Assembly: GCA_946405485.1 (NCBI GenBank)
Contig: CAMJHJ010000141.1
Location: forward strand, 1 to 6,379
DNA length: 6,379 nt
Source of the DNA: an uncultured Bacteroidales bacterium
Lineage (GTDB): Bacteria; Bacteroidota; Bacteroidia; Bacteroidales; UBA932
Reading direction: 5' to 3'
Shown here: in pieces, positions 6,134 through 6,379 of the stretch
Position numbering within the stretch: position 1 is the stretch's first letter
How the letters are laid out: each line of letters opens with the position of its first letter
Translations under genes and position numbers: made by a program
Notes under the pieces: generated by a model
Told to the model about the DNA's origin: nothing
Databases searched by the model: none
The model's input: only the letters and a program-made list of their open reading frames with translations

Positions 6134-6135
6134 AG

Positions 6136-6281
6136 CGTTAAGTTCGGAGCGAAGCGACAATAGTCCCTCTCCCAGGAGAGGGGTTGGGGAGAGGGTAGCG
6201 TAGGTGGGAATTATCCCTCTTCCTCCGGGATTCCGCTGCGCGGCATCCCTCCCCGCTGCGCGGGGCTTTGCATAAAGCTAT
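6136..6281. repeat. Non-coding palindromic repeat region
   Basis: No gene is seen between the transposase element and the tRNA terminator. The stretch holds short palindromes. CCCTCTCC (6165-6172) and GGAGAGGG (6175-6182) form a hairpin with a 2-nt loop, followed by a second GGGGAGAGGG at 6186-6195. The 11-mer CCGCTGCGCGG occurs twice, at 6233-6243 and 6253-6263; the second is part of a perfect 6-bp stem with a 3-nt loop (6251-6265). The CCCTCTCC..GGAGAGGG type of palindrome is common in intergenic repeats of many bacteria. A 15-nt match to the tRNA 3' end lies at 6213-6227. Confidence 0.6.
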
Positions 6282-6320
6282 CAAAAAGTCCAGATCAAGC
6301 AAGCTTGTCTGGACTTTTTG
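6282..6320 (-). terminator. Long symmetrical terminator hairpin downstream of the tRNA
   Basis: Perfect 13-bp arms CAAAAAGTCCAGA (6282-6294) and the inverse (6308-6320) surround an inner CAAGC/GCTTG stem (6296-6300/6303-6307) with one bulged T. An A run starts the left arm and a T run ends the right arm, so transcripts from either strand would end in a U run. On the minus strand it lies 11 nt after the mature tRNA end and is the evident tRNA terminator; on the + strand it could also stop transcription heading toward the tRNA. Confidence 0.85.
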
Positions 6321-6331
6321 CTACCTTTTTG

Positions 6332-6379
6332 CGGAGGAAGAGGGATTCGAACCCCCGGAACGTTGCCGTTCAACAGTTT
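6332..6379 (-). tRNA. 3' part of a type II tRNA, probably tRNA-Ser (partial)
   Basis: Read on the minus strand from the window edge: the 3' side of the anticodon arm (AAACTGTTG), a long variable arm with a 5-bp stem GAACG/CGTTC and a GCAA loop, the T arm GGGGG-TTCGAAT-CCCTC (one G-T pair), the 3' acceptor strand TTCCTCC, and discriminator G at 6332. No CCA is encoded. The long variable arm limits it to Ser, Leu or Tyr; discriminator G73 fits Ser (Leu and Tyr normally have A73). The anticodon, D arm and 5' acceptor strand lie outside the window, so the isoacceptor is unknown. The expected 5' acceptor strand would be GGAGGAA. Confidence 0.85.

Larger units (their letters stand above)
4780..6135 (-). 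mobile_element. RAYT-like transposase element with paired hairpin blocks at both ends
   Basis: The element is 1356 bp and bounded by perfect 15-bp inverted repeats, CTTGCCACAGAATGA at 4780-4794 and its inverse at 6121-6135. It contains one HUH/Y1-type transposase gene on the minus strand and two 116-bp repeat blocks (4782-4897 and 6018-6133), each with two 44-bp hairpin units in the layout 13-18-13-28-13-18-13. No target-site duplication is visible at the edges, as expected for HUH single-strand transposases. It lies between the pnp terminator and the repeat/tRNA region. Whether it moves as a unit, or the transposase is a resident protein mobilising the hairpins elsewhere (as proposed for RAYT/REP), cannot be told from one copy. 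The repeats are seen directly; the functional link is inference. Confidence 0.7.

Noticed and set aside
5988..6203. 71-residue + strand and 61-residue minus-strand frames over the right hairpin block
   Set aside because: They consist of the translated hairpin arms (repeated CHRM / ILWQ) and the flanking palindromes; this is a by-product of repeats whose period is a multiple of three.

Overview
The window looks like a chromosomal segment of a Bacteroidota bacterium, probably of the order Bacteroidales. Three things point there: a TTTG-N19-TAAATTTG promoter (the Bacteroidota -33/-7 type) in front of rpsO; S15, PNPase and ribulokinase proteins of the Bacteroidales kind; and generally weak ribosome-binding sites. 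Coding regions are fairly GC-rich. I cannot name a genus from sequence alone.

Layout: (1) 1-83 is the extreme C-terminus of a membrane transporter, probably MFS, on the + strand. Its intrinsic terminator lies inside the 3' end of the convergent gene. (2) 93-1748 (-) encodes L-ribulokinase (araB). (3) 1777-2198 (+) holds rpsO (ribosomal protein S15) with its own promoter and terminator. (4) 2266-4683 (+) is pnp, encoding an 805-residue polynucleotide phosphorylase with a long Arg/Gly-rich tail. rpsO-pnp is a classic bacterial pair; here a terminator and a 17-nt palindrome separate the genes. (5) 4780-6135 is a compact element: a divergent HUH/Y1 (IS200-like, RAYT-like) transposase gene on the minus strand, flanked on each side by a 116-bp block of two 44-bp hairpin units. 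(6) 6136-6281 is non-coding palindromic repeat DNA. (7) 6282-6320 is a strong bidirectional-looking terminator. (8) 6332-6379 (-) is the 3' part of a type II tRNA, most likely tRNA-Ser, cut by the window edge.

The most interesting part is region 5. Every hairpin unit has a 13-nt arm (consensus TGCCACAGAATGA), an 18-nt spacer and the inverted 13-nt arm. The two units of each block are 28 nt apart, so both blocks have the identical layout 13-18-13-28-13-18-13 (72-bp period), although the spacer sequences differ. The transposase stop codon is formed by one of the arms. This resembles a REP/RAYT (repetitive extragenic palindrome and its cognate tyrosine transposase) arrangement, with paired hairpins at both ends, in a Bacteroidota background. 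The assignment to the HUH/Y1 fold rests on motifs read by eye; that the protein acts on these hairpins is inference.

The araB and transporter genes probably serve pentose or uronate use. rpsO-pnp are housekeeping translation and RNA-decay genes. The transposase element sits directly after the pnp terminator, a typical intergenic niche for such repeats.
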